DNA from: Agrobacterium rubi TR3 = NBRC 13261
GTDB lineage: Bacteria; Pseudomonadota; Alphaproteobacteria; Rhizobiales; Rhizobiaceae
Direction: 5' to 3'
Assembly: GCF_000739935.1 (NCBI RefSeq)
Contig: NZ_BBJU01000027.1
Span: forward strand, 62,001-126,000
DNA length: 64,000 bases
Shown here: positions 17,001-25,286 of the stretch, piece by piece
How positions within the stretch are numbered: position 1 is the stretch's first letter
Layout of the letters: each line of letters starts with the position of its first letter
Position numbers and translations under genes: made by a program
Notes under the pieces: generated by a model
The model's database searches: none
What the model saw: the letters and a program-made list of their open reading frames with translations, nothing else
What the model was told of the DNA's origin: nothing

Positions 17001-17170
17001 GATCCGGTAGCCAGACGGCGATTGGAACTGGCGTACTTGGCGGCATGATTTCCGCTACGGTCCTCGCGATCTTCTTTGTTCCTGTGTTCTTTGCCTTCGT
17101 GATGAAGTTCAGCAAGAATCCGGCCGAGCGAAGAGCGGATCATACAACGCAAGTCGCTCCGGCTGAGTGA
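14030..17170 (+). CDS. RND multidrug efflux pump (AcrB/MexB, HAE1 family)
   Basis: 1046 aa, the normal length. The start is TTG at 14030: AAGGAGG lies 8 bases upstream and the protein then begins IPAFFIDRPVFAWV as in AcrB. Twelve membrane helices with two large periplasmic loops. The proton-relay Asp pair is intact (GILVDDAIVVVENVERIM), and the second-half signatures (GLITIMGLSAKNAILIIEFAKDL, RFRPILMTS) are present. It is a proton/drug antiporter that works as a trimer in the inner membrane. The adaptor, pump and convergent TetR set resembles agrobacterial Ame/Ife pumps, but the substrate cannot be read from sequence. Confidence 0.96.
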   Translation: MIPAFFIDRPVFAWVLSIAIMLAGAISLTMLPISQYPDVAPPQITISATYPGASPEDTYEGVTRLMEEELNGIPGLLYYESTSNAQGSISITVTFEPGTVPETAAVEVQNRVRRVEARLPSSIVQQGISVDTAGGGTLLLVALTSKNGSMDGIALGDYMSRNVANELRRVPGVGNAQLFGSERAMRVWLDPDKLLGLNLTPADVTSAIQAQNAQVAAGRLGTAPSAPDRRTTGSLLIKGQLTSPDEFGQIVLRAETDGSTVRLRDVARIEVGADSYATSVRINGKPAAGASIELAPGGNALTTATAIKARLAELAPSFPEDIEYSVPYDTTPFVYISIEQVLMTLAEAMVLVFLVMFLFLQNIRYTIIPTIVVPIALLGACGVMFVLGFSINVLTMFGMVLAIGILVDDAIVVVENVERIMMEEGLSPKDATKKAMMQITGAVIGITLVLTAVFVPMAFFPGAVGVIYKQFSLTMVASILFSAFLALTLTPALCATFLKPVEKGHAHNKKGFFGWFNRGFDRGSHTYSGWVARLIKRSGRVMLIYLVVAAATAWMFLQLPSSFLPDEDQGTLLAQVQGPADATAERTLDSIKLMEKVVTSERSVDRIVAISGFSFSGSGENAGLSFITLKDWSERTAEQSAKALSNKFNAGFQAIKDSTAYALSPPAISGLGTSNGFAFRLQDRGKQGTDALNSARDQFMAEAGKSPILARVMVEGLADAPQTVLTIDREKANTYGVTFADINQTISTSLGSAYVNDFPNAGRMQRVTVQADANKRGTIFDVMKLTVRNSEGGMVPISAFARYEFTKGSAQIVGYNGFPAVRFSGQAAPGYSSGDAITEVERIAGALPSGFGYEWSGQSLQEIQSGSQVPMLLGLSVILVFLCLAALYESWAIPLSVLLVIPLGVIGAVGAVMLRDMPNDVYFKVGLITIMGLSAKNAILIIEFAKDLRAEGKSTFDAAVEAAHLRFRPILMTSLAFALGVVPLAIATGAGSGSQTAIGTGVLGGMISATVLAIFFVPVFFAFVMKFSKNPAERRADHTTQVAPAE

Positions 17171-17198
17171 GTGCAGGACACGAGGGAGGAATTTTCGG

Positions 17199-17840
17199 CT
17201 ACGGCCGGATGCCGTTCATGAAAAATCGAACACGGTCTTCTATGACGCCACCCTCCAGTTCCCGCCTGACTTGGTCTGGAGTCGAAAAAAGCGCCGTTCG
17301 TAGAAGTGGCAGCACTATCAGAACCAAAAAATTGCTCCCATCCCGTTGCGCATCTCCTTGCTCGCTTGAATAATACTCCGACGAAGAGATCAGCACCCGC
17401 GCGATATACCCTATATAGCGAGGGGCCGCATGCTCTCTGTAGAGGCGCGCAAGATTGGGAAAACGGACTGCTTCAGCTGTGATCGCCCGGTCTAGTTCAA
17501 TTGCCTGCGGCTGGAGGATGTGCTCGAGCAGAAGATAAGCCAGCTTCAACAGTTTGTCTTCGAGTTTCAAGCCCTGCAGGTCGAGGCTATCTATCTCCAG
17601 GAGGTTGTTGTCAATACGTCTCTTGACTACCGCGTCAAAGACGGCCTCCTTGTCTGCGAAGCGTGCGTATAATGTGCGCTTGGCTACACGCGCTGTCGTA
17701 GCGATTTGATCGATCGATGTCCGCTCAAAACCCTGCGCCAAAAACAGAGATTCAGCTACGTCGAGGATTTTGCCCGACAATTGCGCGGTTGCCTCTTGAG
17801 TTGGACGTCCACCGGAGCCTGACTTAGTCGATTGTCTCAT
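17199..17840 (-). CDS. TetR-family repressor, probably of the RND pump
   Basis: 213 aa. The HTH lies at about residues 28-70 (LFLAQGFERTSIDQIATTARVAKRTLYARFADKEAVFDAVV). The ligand domain has the TetR_C AefR-like pattern (LERAITAE-type helix, REHAAPRYIGYIARVL). It converges on the pump gene, 29 bases between stops, and is not divergent from the operon it probably controls; nested palindromes before the adaptor gene are the likely target. TGGGT/ACCCA arms around its own start could be an autoregulatory site. Confidence 0.9.
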   Translation of the reverse strand: MRQSTKSGSGGRPTQEATAQLSGKILDVAESLFLAQGFERTSIDQIATTARVAKRTLYARFADKEAVFDAVVKRRIDNNLLEIDSLDLQGLKLEDKLLKLAYLLLEHILQPQAIELDRAITAEAVRFPNLARLYREHAAPRYIGYIARVLISSSEYYSSEQGDAQRDGSNFLVLIVLPLLRTALFSTPDQVRRELEGGVIEDRVRFFMNGIRP

Positions 17841-18402
17841 ACCCAGATTGATATTCTAATGGGTCATGCGTGCCAACCCGTAACGATCCAATGCCCTCAC
17901 AGAAGTTGTGTCGCGTGCGCGGATCGCGACCAGCGGCGGCCCAATGCTGATTAGGTGCAGCCCCTGCGCCACCATTTCGTTCAAAGCGATGTGAAAAAGT
18001 ACGAGTGGGGTCCGGTCTGTTCCGGGGTTATGAAGGATGCTACGAGGCGATCCGACCCCGCGCACAACCGGATACCCGCCTTGTGGACATGCAGACGAGC
18101 ATGAACAATGGCTTCACGGGAGCTTGGATGATGCGCTGGCGTTCCAGGAGCGGATATTTTCGCCCGCGTGGTCACGATGAAGCGGACAATTGAGCTATGG
18201 CGAAAAAGAAGGCTATAGCCGACTTACGGGGCTTCGGCCCCGCGTTTGGGCTGCACGAGTTGCTTTGTTTCGTCGTACCTTCCTTTTTCCATCTAGCTTC
18301 TCGCCTCTTCTGGCCGGCGGAGAATGTGTCCAAGTCCGGAGAAGCGAACACGTCTTGCCAACACTCTCGCTCGCACCGGCGCTTGATCGTTTCTCCTCGT
18401 TC
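17841..18402. other. Gap without a recognisable intact gene
   Basis: About 560 bases between the TetR gene and the S41 peptidase remnant. Short minus-strand frames end near 17856 and 17981 (for example ALNEMVAQGLHLISIGPPLVAIRARDT) and could be decayed coding sequence, but I cannot assign them. The plus-strand part from about 18190 may belong to the degraded peptidase gene. Confidence 0.4.
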
Positions 18403-18591
18403 ATTCCAATCCTGCGCAGTCGCAGCTTCGAAAGGGACGCATTCGAGGACGCAGCCATCGATTTTGTAGATCAATCGCAGAAAGCCAAGGCCCTCACCCT
18501 TGATTTCCGTGGAAATGGCGGCGGGACCACGCCCCTCCGACTTCTGGCCAAGTTAATGGACCGGCCGTATCGAACATGGGCTGCTACGACA
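18403..18591 (+). pseudogene. Remnant of an S41 (tail-specific) peptidase
   Basis: A 63-codon stretch reads ILRSRSFERDAFEDAAIDF, then KAKALTLDFRGNGGGTTPLRLLAKLMDRPYRTW. The FRGNGGG turn followed by a helix and MDRPYR is typical of C-terminal-processing proteases just before the catalytic Ser region. The PDZ domain upstream and the catalytic Ser/Lys region downstream are absent, so this is a fragment. Confidence 0.65.
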
Positions 18592-18875
18592 TGCGAGGCC
18601 GCAAGTCAGACGGCTCCTAAGCGTGCAAATGGGGTCGTCAATTGGCCTTTGGCCCGTCATTCCGGCTAAGCGTTGTTCCCGATCCCGCTTCGAAGCGGTT
18701 CACCACTAGCGCGCCAAACCGTGAAGGGATCCAGGGCTGGAGAGGATTGCGTTGGAAAACGGGACTGTGACTGACACCTGCTGACTACGGCCGCTGATTG
18801 AGTTACGCGCAGGTTTCCCGTTACGGCTCACATTCTGCCTTTGAATGCTCTGAACATATCCGAAGCCAGATACGA
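18592..18875. other. Non-coding stretch
   Basis: About 280 bases between the peptidase remnant and the REC-like gene. I see no frame, RNA gene or convincing hairpin here. Confidence 0.4.
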
Positions 18876-19220
18876 TTATCGTCGCCTAGCGATGAAACAG
18901 GTACCGTGAAGAAATGTCAGGTTTTCGATCCCCACCAATTTTTGGAATGAACCCGCTGCGAGCCAATCGTCTATAAGGGGTTGAATATCGATGATCGGTA
19001 GATTGCTCACTAACCGAATCTCGTCGATGCAGTCAGCGACAGTTACGATTGCTGCGAATTGGTGATTCCGAGCTGCCAGCTCAAACTCATCAGGCGTTGT
19101 TGCACTAAACGTCGCAACACCCTCTGCCTCGCAGACGCTTTCAAACAGTTTGATTGCCCGCGGTTCTGGCATGTAGAGACAGACACTTTTCAACGCCCAC
19201 AATCCAACAAGATTCAACAT
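18876..19220 (-). CDS. REC-like small protein of unknown function (114 aa), paralogue B
   Basis: ATG at 19220 with GGAGAG 6 bases upstream. SATTPDEFELAARNHQFAAIVTVADCIDEIRLVSNLPIIDIQPLID lines up with STVPEAFDALRSDEFVFAITSRPDIDLLRNIRVLPVINLEVFF of paralogue A, and FLHGTCFIARR with FLAVPVPATRS. It has the beta-alpha-beta rhythm of a receiver domain without a phosphoacceptor. It lacks paralogue A's basic C-terminal tail. Function unknown. Confidence 0.68.
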   Translation of the reverse strand: MLNLVGLWALKSVCLYMPEPRAIKLFESVCEAEGVATFSATTPDEFELAARNHQFAAIVTVADCIDEIRLVSNLPIIDIQPLIDDWLAAGSFQKLVGIENLTFLHGTCFIARRR

Positions 19221-19262
19221 CGACCACTCTCCGGTTTTCTACGAAGTTTAGTTCAGAGACGT

Positions 19263-19299
19263 GTGTCTTTGCGTTTCGAATGATTATGTTTTGTTGCAA
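19263..19299 (+). promoter_or_regulatory. 37-bp conserved block upstream of paralogue B
   Basis: Partner of the block at 11900-11936 in inverted orientation. It lies 43-79 bases upstream of the start at 19220 and contains GATTATGTTTT followed by GTTGCAAACG, the direct-repeat unit. The IS3 remnant begins 3 bases after it. Confidence 0.5.
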
Positions 19300-19301
19300 A
19301 C

Positions 19302-19488
19302 GGGGGTGCGGATAAAAAGTTGGACTGCTTTATGGGCTAAGACCAAGGCTTCTTCGATACTCGATCGGGCTGAGTGATCCCAGCGCTATCTTGATACGCT
19401 TCTCATTGTACAAGCGGATATAGGCATCCACTTCTTTAACGAACTGGTCGATCGTGATGGCCTTCCAGTCGCGTGGATAGAAGAGTTC
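19302..19488 (-). mobile_element. IS3-family insertion sequence remnant (3' end of the transposase)
   Basis: On the minus strand about 52 codons read ELFYPRDWKAITIDQF, then DAYIRLYNEKRIKIALGSLSPIEYRRSLG and a stop at 19330. This is the C-terminal end of an IS3 OrfB transposase (integrase catalytic core tail). GGGGGTGCGGATAAAAAGTT at 19302-19321 looks like the terminal inverted repeat. Everything upstream of the ELFYP motif is missing, so the element is dead. Confidence 0.8.
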
Positions 19489-19622
19489 CGTTCCAGCCCG
19501 GGGGCGGCTTGCTAAGGGAATGAGGTTAACGAGGCCTTAATACGCTGATTGAGTTGATGCGACTACGCCGAAGAGGTGGTTTTGCCGGACGAGGCGACAT
19601 CGCGAGTTCTAACGACTCCTGA

Positions 19623-20758
19623 TTAAGCTCCTCTGGACAATTGGCTCACTGGAAACTCGACAAGCAACTCATAGGCTGTGCTGCGGCCTCCAGCATCTCC
19701 CTTTTTCAGGATGCCTTTCTCCAAAAGGTCTGAGATGTCGCGGAACGCCGTATCTTGAGATGCGTTCGTCAGCTTCGCCCACTTCGTCGATGTGAGCTTG
19801 CCTTCGAAGTTGCCCTCTAGCAACCTGTTGAGGACCTTGGCTTGTCGCGGGTTAAGATCATGCGCAGCGTGCTTTTGCCAAAAATCATTTTTCAGCATGA
19901 CGTTGTCGAGAGTTGCCAGGGCGCCTTCAACAGCGTTGCCCAAACGATCCAAGAACCACTCAACCCAGCTTGTTATGTCGAGAGATTCATTGCTGGTGAT
20001 TAATTGCAGGGCTTCGTAATAGCCAGTGCGAGACCTCTCGATAGCGGCGGACATAGAGTAAAGTCTCTGTGCCTCACCACCACTCCGTGCAAGAGTCATG
20101 TCGGCGATTGCGCGGGTGATGCGACCGTTGCCATCCCCGAAAGGATGGATGGCTGCAAACCAAAGGTGGGCGATAGCGGCTTTGACAAGGGGATCGAGAT
20201 CATGCGTTTCGTTGAACCATTCAAGGAAGATTGACTTCTCACGCTCTAAGCAATCTGCCGGCGGCGCGACAAAGTAGACTTTCTCGTATCCGAATGCGCC
20301 TGACACGATTTCCATACGACCGCCTGAGTTATCACGCCAATCTCCGACACGCAGCTTGTGACCCCATTCGTTTCGCCCGATCGGAAACAGTGCTGCATGC
20401 CATTGAAATAGCCGCTCTGCCGTTAGTGGGTGTGAGCAATTGATCGTGGCATCGAAAGTGATATGGACAATGCCCTCAACAGAGCGGTTCGGCGTCACGA
20501 AGCCATGGATGTCGATACCAAGCCGTCGGGCTAACGATGATCGAACCTGCTGTTCATCCAGGCGCTCCCCTTCGATCGCCGACGATTTGACGACGTCGTC
20601 CGTCAGCGCCTGCAGGAACGTTGCCTCGCGTATGCGAAACCCGAGACTCTCGACGCGACCAATGCGGCGCCCCTGATCGAGGCGTGCGGCTGCTATGCCA
20701 AGTATTCAAACTTCCATCGGAACTTCGGCCATTGAGGAGACTGCCAGATATACACCAT
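19623..20758 (-). pseudogene. Fic family protein (DUF4172 + Fic), frameshifted near the 5' end
   Basis: Fic enzymes usually transfer AMP to target proteins. The motif HPFGDGNGRITRA (HxFxDGNGRxxR) is intact, followed by a winged-helix-like C-terminus (STKWAKLTNASQDTAFRDISDLLEKGIL). The N-terminal DUF4172 begins at ATG 20758 as MVYIWQSPQWPKFRWKFEYLA and meets a stop at 20693-20695. One base out of register, the frame continues with AARLDQGRRIGRVESLGFRIREATFLQAL to the normal end. A single-base loss near 20696 explains both halves. Restored length would be about 378 aa, typical for the family. A truncated product from GTG 20498 (291 aa) would keep the Fic core. Confidence 0.85.
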
Positions 20759-21318
20759 AGTTCAGAGTACGCTCCAGATTGGAGAGTAGCAAGTTAAGCT
20801 CCGCAACTATGCGGATTTTATGGCGCTTAATCTCCGCACGGCGCTTCAATCAGTGATGCTAGGTGGCGCGATGGGATAAATAGACTGGTCGATCTTATTT
20901 CAAATCGCGACAAGAAATTGCTTTGGTAAAACAATCTCCAAACTGAGGAAGATTGATTAGCAGGGTCGCTGGCTCATATCCTTTCAAGGAGGTGCGTCAA
21001 ACGATCTAGTCGTAGGCGTTCTATTCCATTACGCCCGCATCGGGGCGTTGTAGCCTTATGCAAGATAATGTCTGTCGTCTGACCTTAGACATTGTTGGTT
21101 TGCGAAGCTGGAGAAAGCTACTTTAACGCCAGTTCCGTGGGTCTTGGCAGTCGTGCTCCAAACGTTACACGCGGTAATCCCCTGATTCAGTTCGGCCGGG
21201 TTCGTAGAAGCTCGCAGATGCAGGCGTCTGCTTGGATATCTTCGCACAAGCAATAGTTCCGTCTGGAAGGACATGTTCGAAAGAAGACGCAGGCAAGGTG
21301 TAATATTCCAAAATTCGT
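20759..21318. other. Gap without a recognisable gene
   Basis: About 560 bases. Only short, compositionally poor frames on either strand. No RNA gene or repeat noticed apart from the palindrome that follows. Confidence 0.5.
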
Positions 21319-21356
21319 ATTTGAGATATTAATTTTGACCTTGTGAAATCTCAAAT
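21319..21356. promoter_or_regulatory. Palindromic operator candidate before the GntR gene
   Basis: ATTTGAGAT (21319-21327) and ATCTCAAAT (21348-21356) are perfect 9-base inverted arms with a 20-base spacer that contains TTGACC. The right arm ends 19 bases before the GntR start, so it probably overlaps the promoter of the operon. Autoregulation by the GntR protein is inferred. Confidence 0.5.
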
Positions 21357-21374
21357 CCTCAGTATCGTCATGCC

Positions 21375-22178
21375 ATGTTAGATCAGTCCTCACCCCTCTC
21401 CCATCTGTCCCTGCAGCCTGAAGGCAAGAACGCCTTCGCGTTCAAGCGTCTGAAGCGTGCCTTGATCACCTGCGAACTCGCTCCCGCAGATGCAGTGTCT
21501 GAGGGTGAAATTTCGGAACGTTTTGGTCTGGGCAGAGCCGCCGTCCGCAATGCGCTTGCCAGGCTGGAAGTGGAAGGGTTTATCTCTCCCATCCCAAGAA
21601 ATGGCTGGCAGGTCGCACCAATCACAGGCGCGGCGATCGGTGACATTTTAGAGGCCCGCAACCTTGTCCAGCCTCAGTTGGCAACGGGTGTTTTCACACC
21701 GGAAGAGTTGGCAAATTTGCGAGGCGTCGCTTCGCAACTTGATGCCTTGATCGACCGAGCAGAAACCGAGGCCGTTCTAGCATCGAGAGCGCTTGATCGC
21801 TCCTTCCTCACTCTTCTGGCAAAACCGCGCGGCGAAATAGTCGTCCAATGGCTTAATAGCGCTCTGGATCACTCAGCACGGCTGCTGTCCTATTTTGAAG
21901 GGAGCCATCCCAACTACATTCCTTCTTCCCACACAGCCCTGGTCGATCTTCTCGAGAATGGAGATGGGGCTGCCGCAAAGGGCCTGCTCTTGGACGATTT
22001 GCGGCGGTTCCGCGAATATATCGTCGATCGCATGCTGCGATCGAAAACGTTCACGTCAGCGTTTCCTCAGGTCGCTGCGGCCACTCGAATGAGCGAACAG
22101 CCCTCCATCAATCCCAGCACTGCGTCAAAAATCCTGGTAGGCCCGTCGAATTCCAAAAAAAAGGGAAATGAGCAATGA
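21375..22178 (+). CDS. GntR-family (FadR/FCD) regulator of the gamma-glutamyl compound operon
   Basis: 267 aa. The winged helix (about residues 20-85) shows AFAFKRLKRALITCELAPADAVSEGEISERFGLGRAAVRNALARLEVEGFI. An all-helical FCD effector domain follows (about 90-225) with LDRSFLTLLAK, a conserved His (SSHTALVDLLENGD) and LRRFREYIVDRM. The C-terminal tail is Lys-rich. Its stop overlaps the ATG of the first binding-protein gene by four bases, so regulator and operon are one transcript. Probably a ligand-responsive repressor at the palindrome at 21319-21356. Confidence 0.92.
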   Translation: MLDQSSPLSHLSLQPEGKNAFAFKRLKRALITCELAPADAVSEGEISERFGLGRAAVRNALARLEVEGFISPIPRNGWQVAPITGAAIGDILEARNLVQPQLATGVFTPEELANLRGVASQLDALIDRAETEAVLASRALDRSFLTLLAKPRGEIVVQWLNSALDHSARLLSYFEGSHPNYIPSSHTALVDLLENGDGAAAKGLLLDDLRRFREYIVDRMLRSKTFTSAFPQVAAATRMSEQPSINPSTASKILVGPSNSKKKGNEQ

Positions 22179-23686
22179 CAACTTCACTTGGCAGGAAAAT
22201 GCTTGTTTCGGTCTTCGGGATCTTTCTCTTGACCGCTCCCATGGTTGGTCCGGTCTGGGCGAAAGATGCGCTGACAATTGATCTCGTCAACGAGCCATCC
22301 TCCTTGGACCCCCATGTGCAATGGAACCCGGACAGCTATTACGTCTATAGAAATATTTTTGACAATCTGGTCACACGTGACGACAAGGGCACCATCATCC
22401 CGCAGGTTGCGACGGAGTGGAAGTATCTTTCCGATACTGAAATCGAATTCAAGATACGCAGCGACATCACGTTTCACGATGGCTCAAAACTGACGGCCGA
22501 CGATGTCGCCTTCAGCGTCAAGCGCATTACCGACCCAAAATTCGGCAGTCCTCAACTTGGCCAATTCAACAAGATTCTGAATGCGAAGGCGAACGGTCAA
22601 GACACCGTTATCTTGACAACGGACGGGCCGTACCCAGCTTTGTTGGCGCAGCTCGTCAAACTGTCTATTGTGCCTAAGGCCATTGTCGAGCGGGGAGGCA
22701 AGGATGCGTTCAATCTCCAGCCAATCGGCAGTGGACCTTACAAGTTCGAGGCCTGGCAGCGGGGTGTCTCCGTCACCCTTGCGCGCAACGAGTCGTATTG
22801 GGGCGAAAAAGGGAAGTTTGAAAAGGCAACATTCAGAGCCGTGCCGGATGCCTCCACCCGGCTTGCCAATCTTCAGGCTGGAACGTCGGACCTCGGCGTT
22901 ACTCTCGACGGGGATCTGGCAGCGCAGCTGGAAGGCTCCGCTTCCGCCAAAACATTGTCGGCGCTTACGGAACGTGTCGCCTATCTGCGCCTGAATACGC
23001 AAAAACCTCCTTTTAACAATGCAAAGCTGCGTCAGGCCGTCGCTCATGCAATCGACAAGGAGGGGCTGATCGAGGGCATTCTCGGTGGTCACGACAAGGC
23101 AGTCGACGAACTTGCAACGCCGGTTCACTTCGGCTGGGTCGATGGCATCAAAGGACCGGCATTCGATCCTGATCAGGCAAAAAAAATCGTCTCTGATGCC
23201 GGAGAATCTGCGAAGGCGAAGATCAATTTCGCAACGGCACCGGTCTTCGATCAGCGTGTGGTGCAGGCCATACAGCAGATGCTAACCGATGTCGGCTTCA
23301 ACGTCGAAATCGAAATGACGGATATGGCGACCTATCTGAAGCGCTCTCAGGGTGGTCCCGAAACCGCATCCTTGCTGGGCTATGGCCGCTGGTCATGCGC
23401 GTGCCAGGATGTCGATGGTGTTCTCTTCCCACTTCTGGATTCCAAAAACATCTGGTCGACCTATCGAAATCCCGAGGTCGACAAGCAACTGGCGGATGCC
23501 CGCTCTACGCTGGATGAGGGCAAGCGTCTGGAAAACTACAAGAAGGTCCATGAAACGGTGGCAAGCGATATCCCTGTGATCCCGCTTTACCAGGTGGCCG
23601 CAATCTATGGCGCGTCCAAGCACCTCGCTTGGACGCCGACTCCAAATGAAAGCCTGTTTTTGAACCGCATGACATGGAGTGATTGA
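22175..23686 (+). CDS. Family-5 periplasmic binding protein, first of two tandem copies
   Basis: 503 aa. Signal peptide about 1-29 (ends VWAKD). The SBP_bac_5 fold is clear: NEPSSLDPHVQWNPDSYYVYRNIFDNLVTRD at the start, WKYLSDTEIEFKIRSDITFHDG, the hinge motif VAFSVKRI, and LRQAVAHAIDK. It binds peptides or related compounds for the permeases encoded downstream. It is closely similar along its whole length to the next protein, including an unusual SCACQD segment near residue 405. The two probably arose by duplication. Confidence 0.93.
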   Translation: MTTSLGRKMLVSVFGIFLLTAPMVGPVWAKDALTIDLVNEPSSLDPHVQWNPDSYYVYRNIFDNLVTRDDKGTIIPQVATEWKYLSDTEIEFKIRSDITFHDGSKLTADDVAFSVKRITDPKFGSPQLGQFNKILNAKANGQDTVILTTDGPYPALLAQLVKLSIVPKAIVERGGKDAFNLQPIGSGPYKFEAWQRGVSVTLARNESYWGEKGKFEKATFRAVPDASTRLANLQAGTSDLGVTLDGDLAAQLEGSASAKTLSALTERVAYLRLNTQKPPFNNAKLRQAVAHAIDKEGLIEGILGGHDKAVDELATPVHFGWVDGIKGPAFDPDQAKKIVSDAGESAKAKINFATAPVFDQRVVQAIQQMLTDVGFNVEIEMTDMATYLKRSQGGPETASLLGYGRWSCACQDVDGVLFPLLDSKNIWSTYRNPEVDKQLADARSTLDEGKRLENYKKVHETVASDIPVIPLYQVAAIYGASKHLAWTPTPNESLFLNRMTWSD

Positions 23687-23767
23687 GGCATCGTACCGAA
23701 CGCTTGCCAGAGCGTATCTGGCGCCAGCTCAAAGAAGCAGAAAGCTTCGAGTATAAAGGGAACGAAC
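23687..23767 (+). promoter_or_regulatory. Spacer with short hairpin between the two binding-protein genes
   Basis: GCCAGA and TCTGGC form a 6-base hairpin with a 5-base loop near 23705-23721. The second gene has AAAGGGAACGA ahead of its ATG. It could modulate relative expression of the two binding proteins. Confidence 0.25.
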
Positions 23768-25273
23768 ATGAAAAACGTGAGGAACGGGTTGCTTGCCCTC
23801 GCCGCAGGTTGGTTGCTCTCGACGGCCACCCCGCAATTTGCGGTGGCAAAGGATATGTTTACGGTCAACTTGGTGAACGAGCCGTCGTCACTGGATCCCC
23901 ATTTGCAATGGAACCCAGACAGCTACTTCGTCTATCGAAACATCTTCGACAACATCGTCACACGCGACGATGACGGCAAGATCGTTCCGCAACTGGCCAC
24001 CGAGTGGACGTATCTTTCCGATACGAGGATCGAATTCACCATTCGCGACGATGTGACCTTTCACAACGGTCAGAAGCTGACCCCGGAAGATGTGGCCTTC
24101 AGCGTGAAGCGGATCATCGATCCTGCTTTCGCAAGCCCACAGCTGAGCCAGTTCAACAAGATCGTGAATGCAGAGGTGACGGGCCGCTCAAAGGTCACGC
24201 TAACGACAGACGGTGCCTATCCGGCCCTGCTCGCGCAGTTGGTGAAGCTTTCGGTTCTGCCGAAGGAGACCGTCGAAAAAGTCGGCAAGGACGCTTTCAA
24301 TCTCAACCCGGTTGGCAGCGGACCATATAAATTCAAGCGCTGGGATCGCGGGGTTGCAGTCGTTGTCGAGGCCAATGCAGACTACTGGGGCGACAAGGGA
24401 CCGTTCAAGGAAGTGACATTCCGTGCTGTCCCTGATGCGGCGACGCGCCTTGCAAATATTCAGGCCGGTGCTGCCGATCTCGTCGTCACGCTCGATTCTG
24501 ATCTGGCCGCCCAGCTTGAAGGCTCGACCAGCGGTAAGGCGCTGTCTGTTCTCACCGAACGGGTCGCCTATTTTGCCTTCAATGCCCAGAAGGCCCCGAT
24601 GGACAATGCCAACCTTCGCAAGGCGGTTGCCTATGCGATCGACAAGGAGGGTATCACTCAGGGCATTCTCGGCGGATATGACAAGCCCGTCGATCAGTTC
24701 ATGAGCCCTGCGCATTTTGGCTGGGTCGAAGGTGTGACCTCCACGCCATACGAGCCGGAAAAGGCCAAGGAGCTCATCGCTGCCGCCGGTTCCGCAGCAA
24801 CCCAGCCGATCCCGCTTTTGACATCTCCCGTCTATGACCAGCGTGTCGTGCAGGCATTGCAGCAGATGCTGACAGATGTGGGGCTGAATGCGCAGATCCA
24901 GATGACGGACATGGCAACCTGGTTGAAGCAGATGCAGGGCGGGCCTGCGACCGTCCCACCAACGGCGTTCAGCCGGTGGTCCTGCGCCTGTCAGGATGCC
25001 GATGGTATTCTCTTCCCAACCCTCAATTCAACCAGTGGCTGGGCCACCGCAGGCGACAAGTCGATTGACGACGCGCTGGTGGCAGCGCGGCAAACGCTCG
25101 ATGAGGCCAAGCGGCTGGAGCTTTATAAAACCGTGCAGCAGATTAACTCGGAAAAGAATTATGTGATTCCGCTTTATCAGGCCGCGATCATCTACGGTGC
25201 TTCGAACAAGCTCCAATGGAAGCCGACGCCGAATGAAAGCATGTTCCTCAACCGCATGACGTGGACTGACTGA
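23768..25273 (+). CDS. Family-5 periplasmic binding protein, second tandem copy
   Basis: 501 aa. Signal peptide about 1-28 (ends FAVAKD). It shares its landmarks with the preceding protein: NEPSSLDPHLQWNPDSYFVYRNIFDN, VAFSVKRIIDPAFASPQLSQFNKI, LRKAVAYAIDKEGI, GYDKPVDQFMSPAHFGWV and SCACQDADGILFPTL. Differences concentrate in the ligand-cleft loops and the C-terminal third, so the two copies may bind different but related ligands and feed the same permease. 13 bases separate it from the permease gene. Confidence 0.93.
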   Translation: MKNVRNGLLALAAGWLLSTATPQFAVAKDMFTVNLVNEPSSLDPHLQWNPDSYFVYRNIFDNIVTRDDDGKIVPQLATEWTYLSDTRIEFTIRDDVTFHNGQKLTPEDVAFSVKRIIDPAFASPQLSQFNKIVNAEVTGRSKVTLTTDGAYPALLAQLVKLSVLPKETVEKVGKDAFNLNPVGSGPYKFKRWDRGVAVVVEANADYWGDKGPFKEVTFRAVPDAATRLANIQAGAADLVVTLDSDLAAQLEGSTSGKALSVLTERVAYFAFNAQKAPMDNANLRKAVAYAIDKEGITQGILGGYDKPVDQFMSPAHFGWVEGVTSTPYEPEKAKELIAAAGSAATQPIPLLTSPVYDQRVVQALQQMLTDVGLNAQIQMTDMATWLKQMQGGPATVPPTAFSRWSCACQDADGILFPTLNSTSGWATAGDKSIDDALVAARQTLDEAKRLELYKTVQQINSEKNYVIPLYQAAIIYGASNKLQWKPTPNESMFLNRMTWTD

Positions 25274-25286
25274 TGTTGGCAGCATC

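Noticed and set aside
22484..24715. Two minus-strand frames (214 and 171 codons) with similar sequence
   Set aside because: They resemble each other only because they are antisense to the duplicated binding-protein genes.
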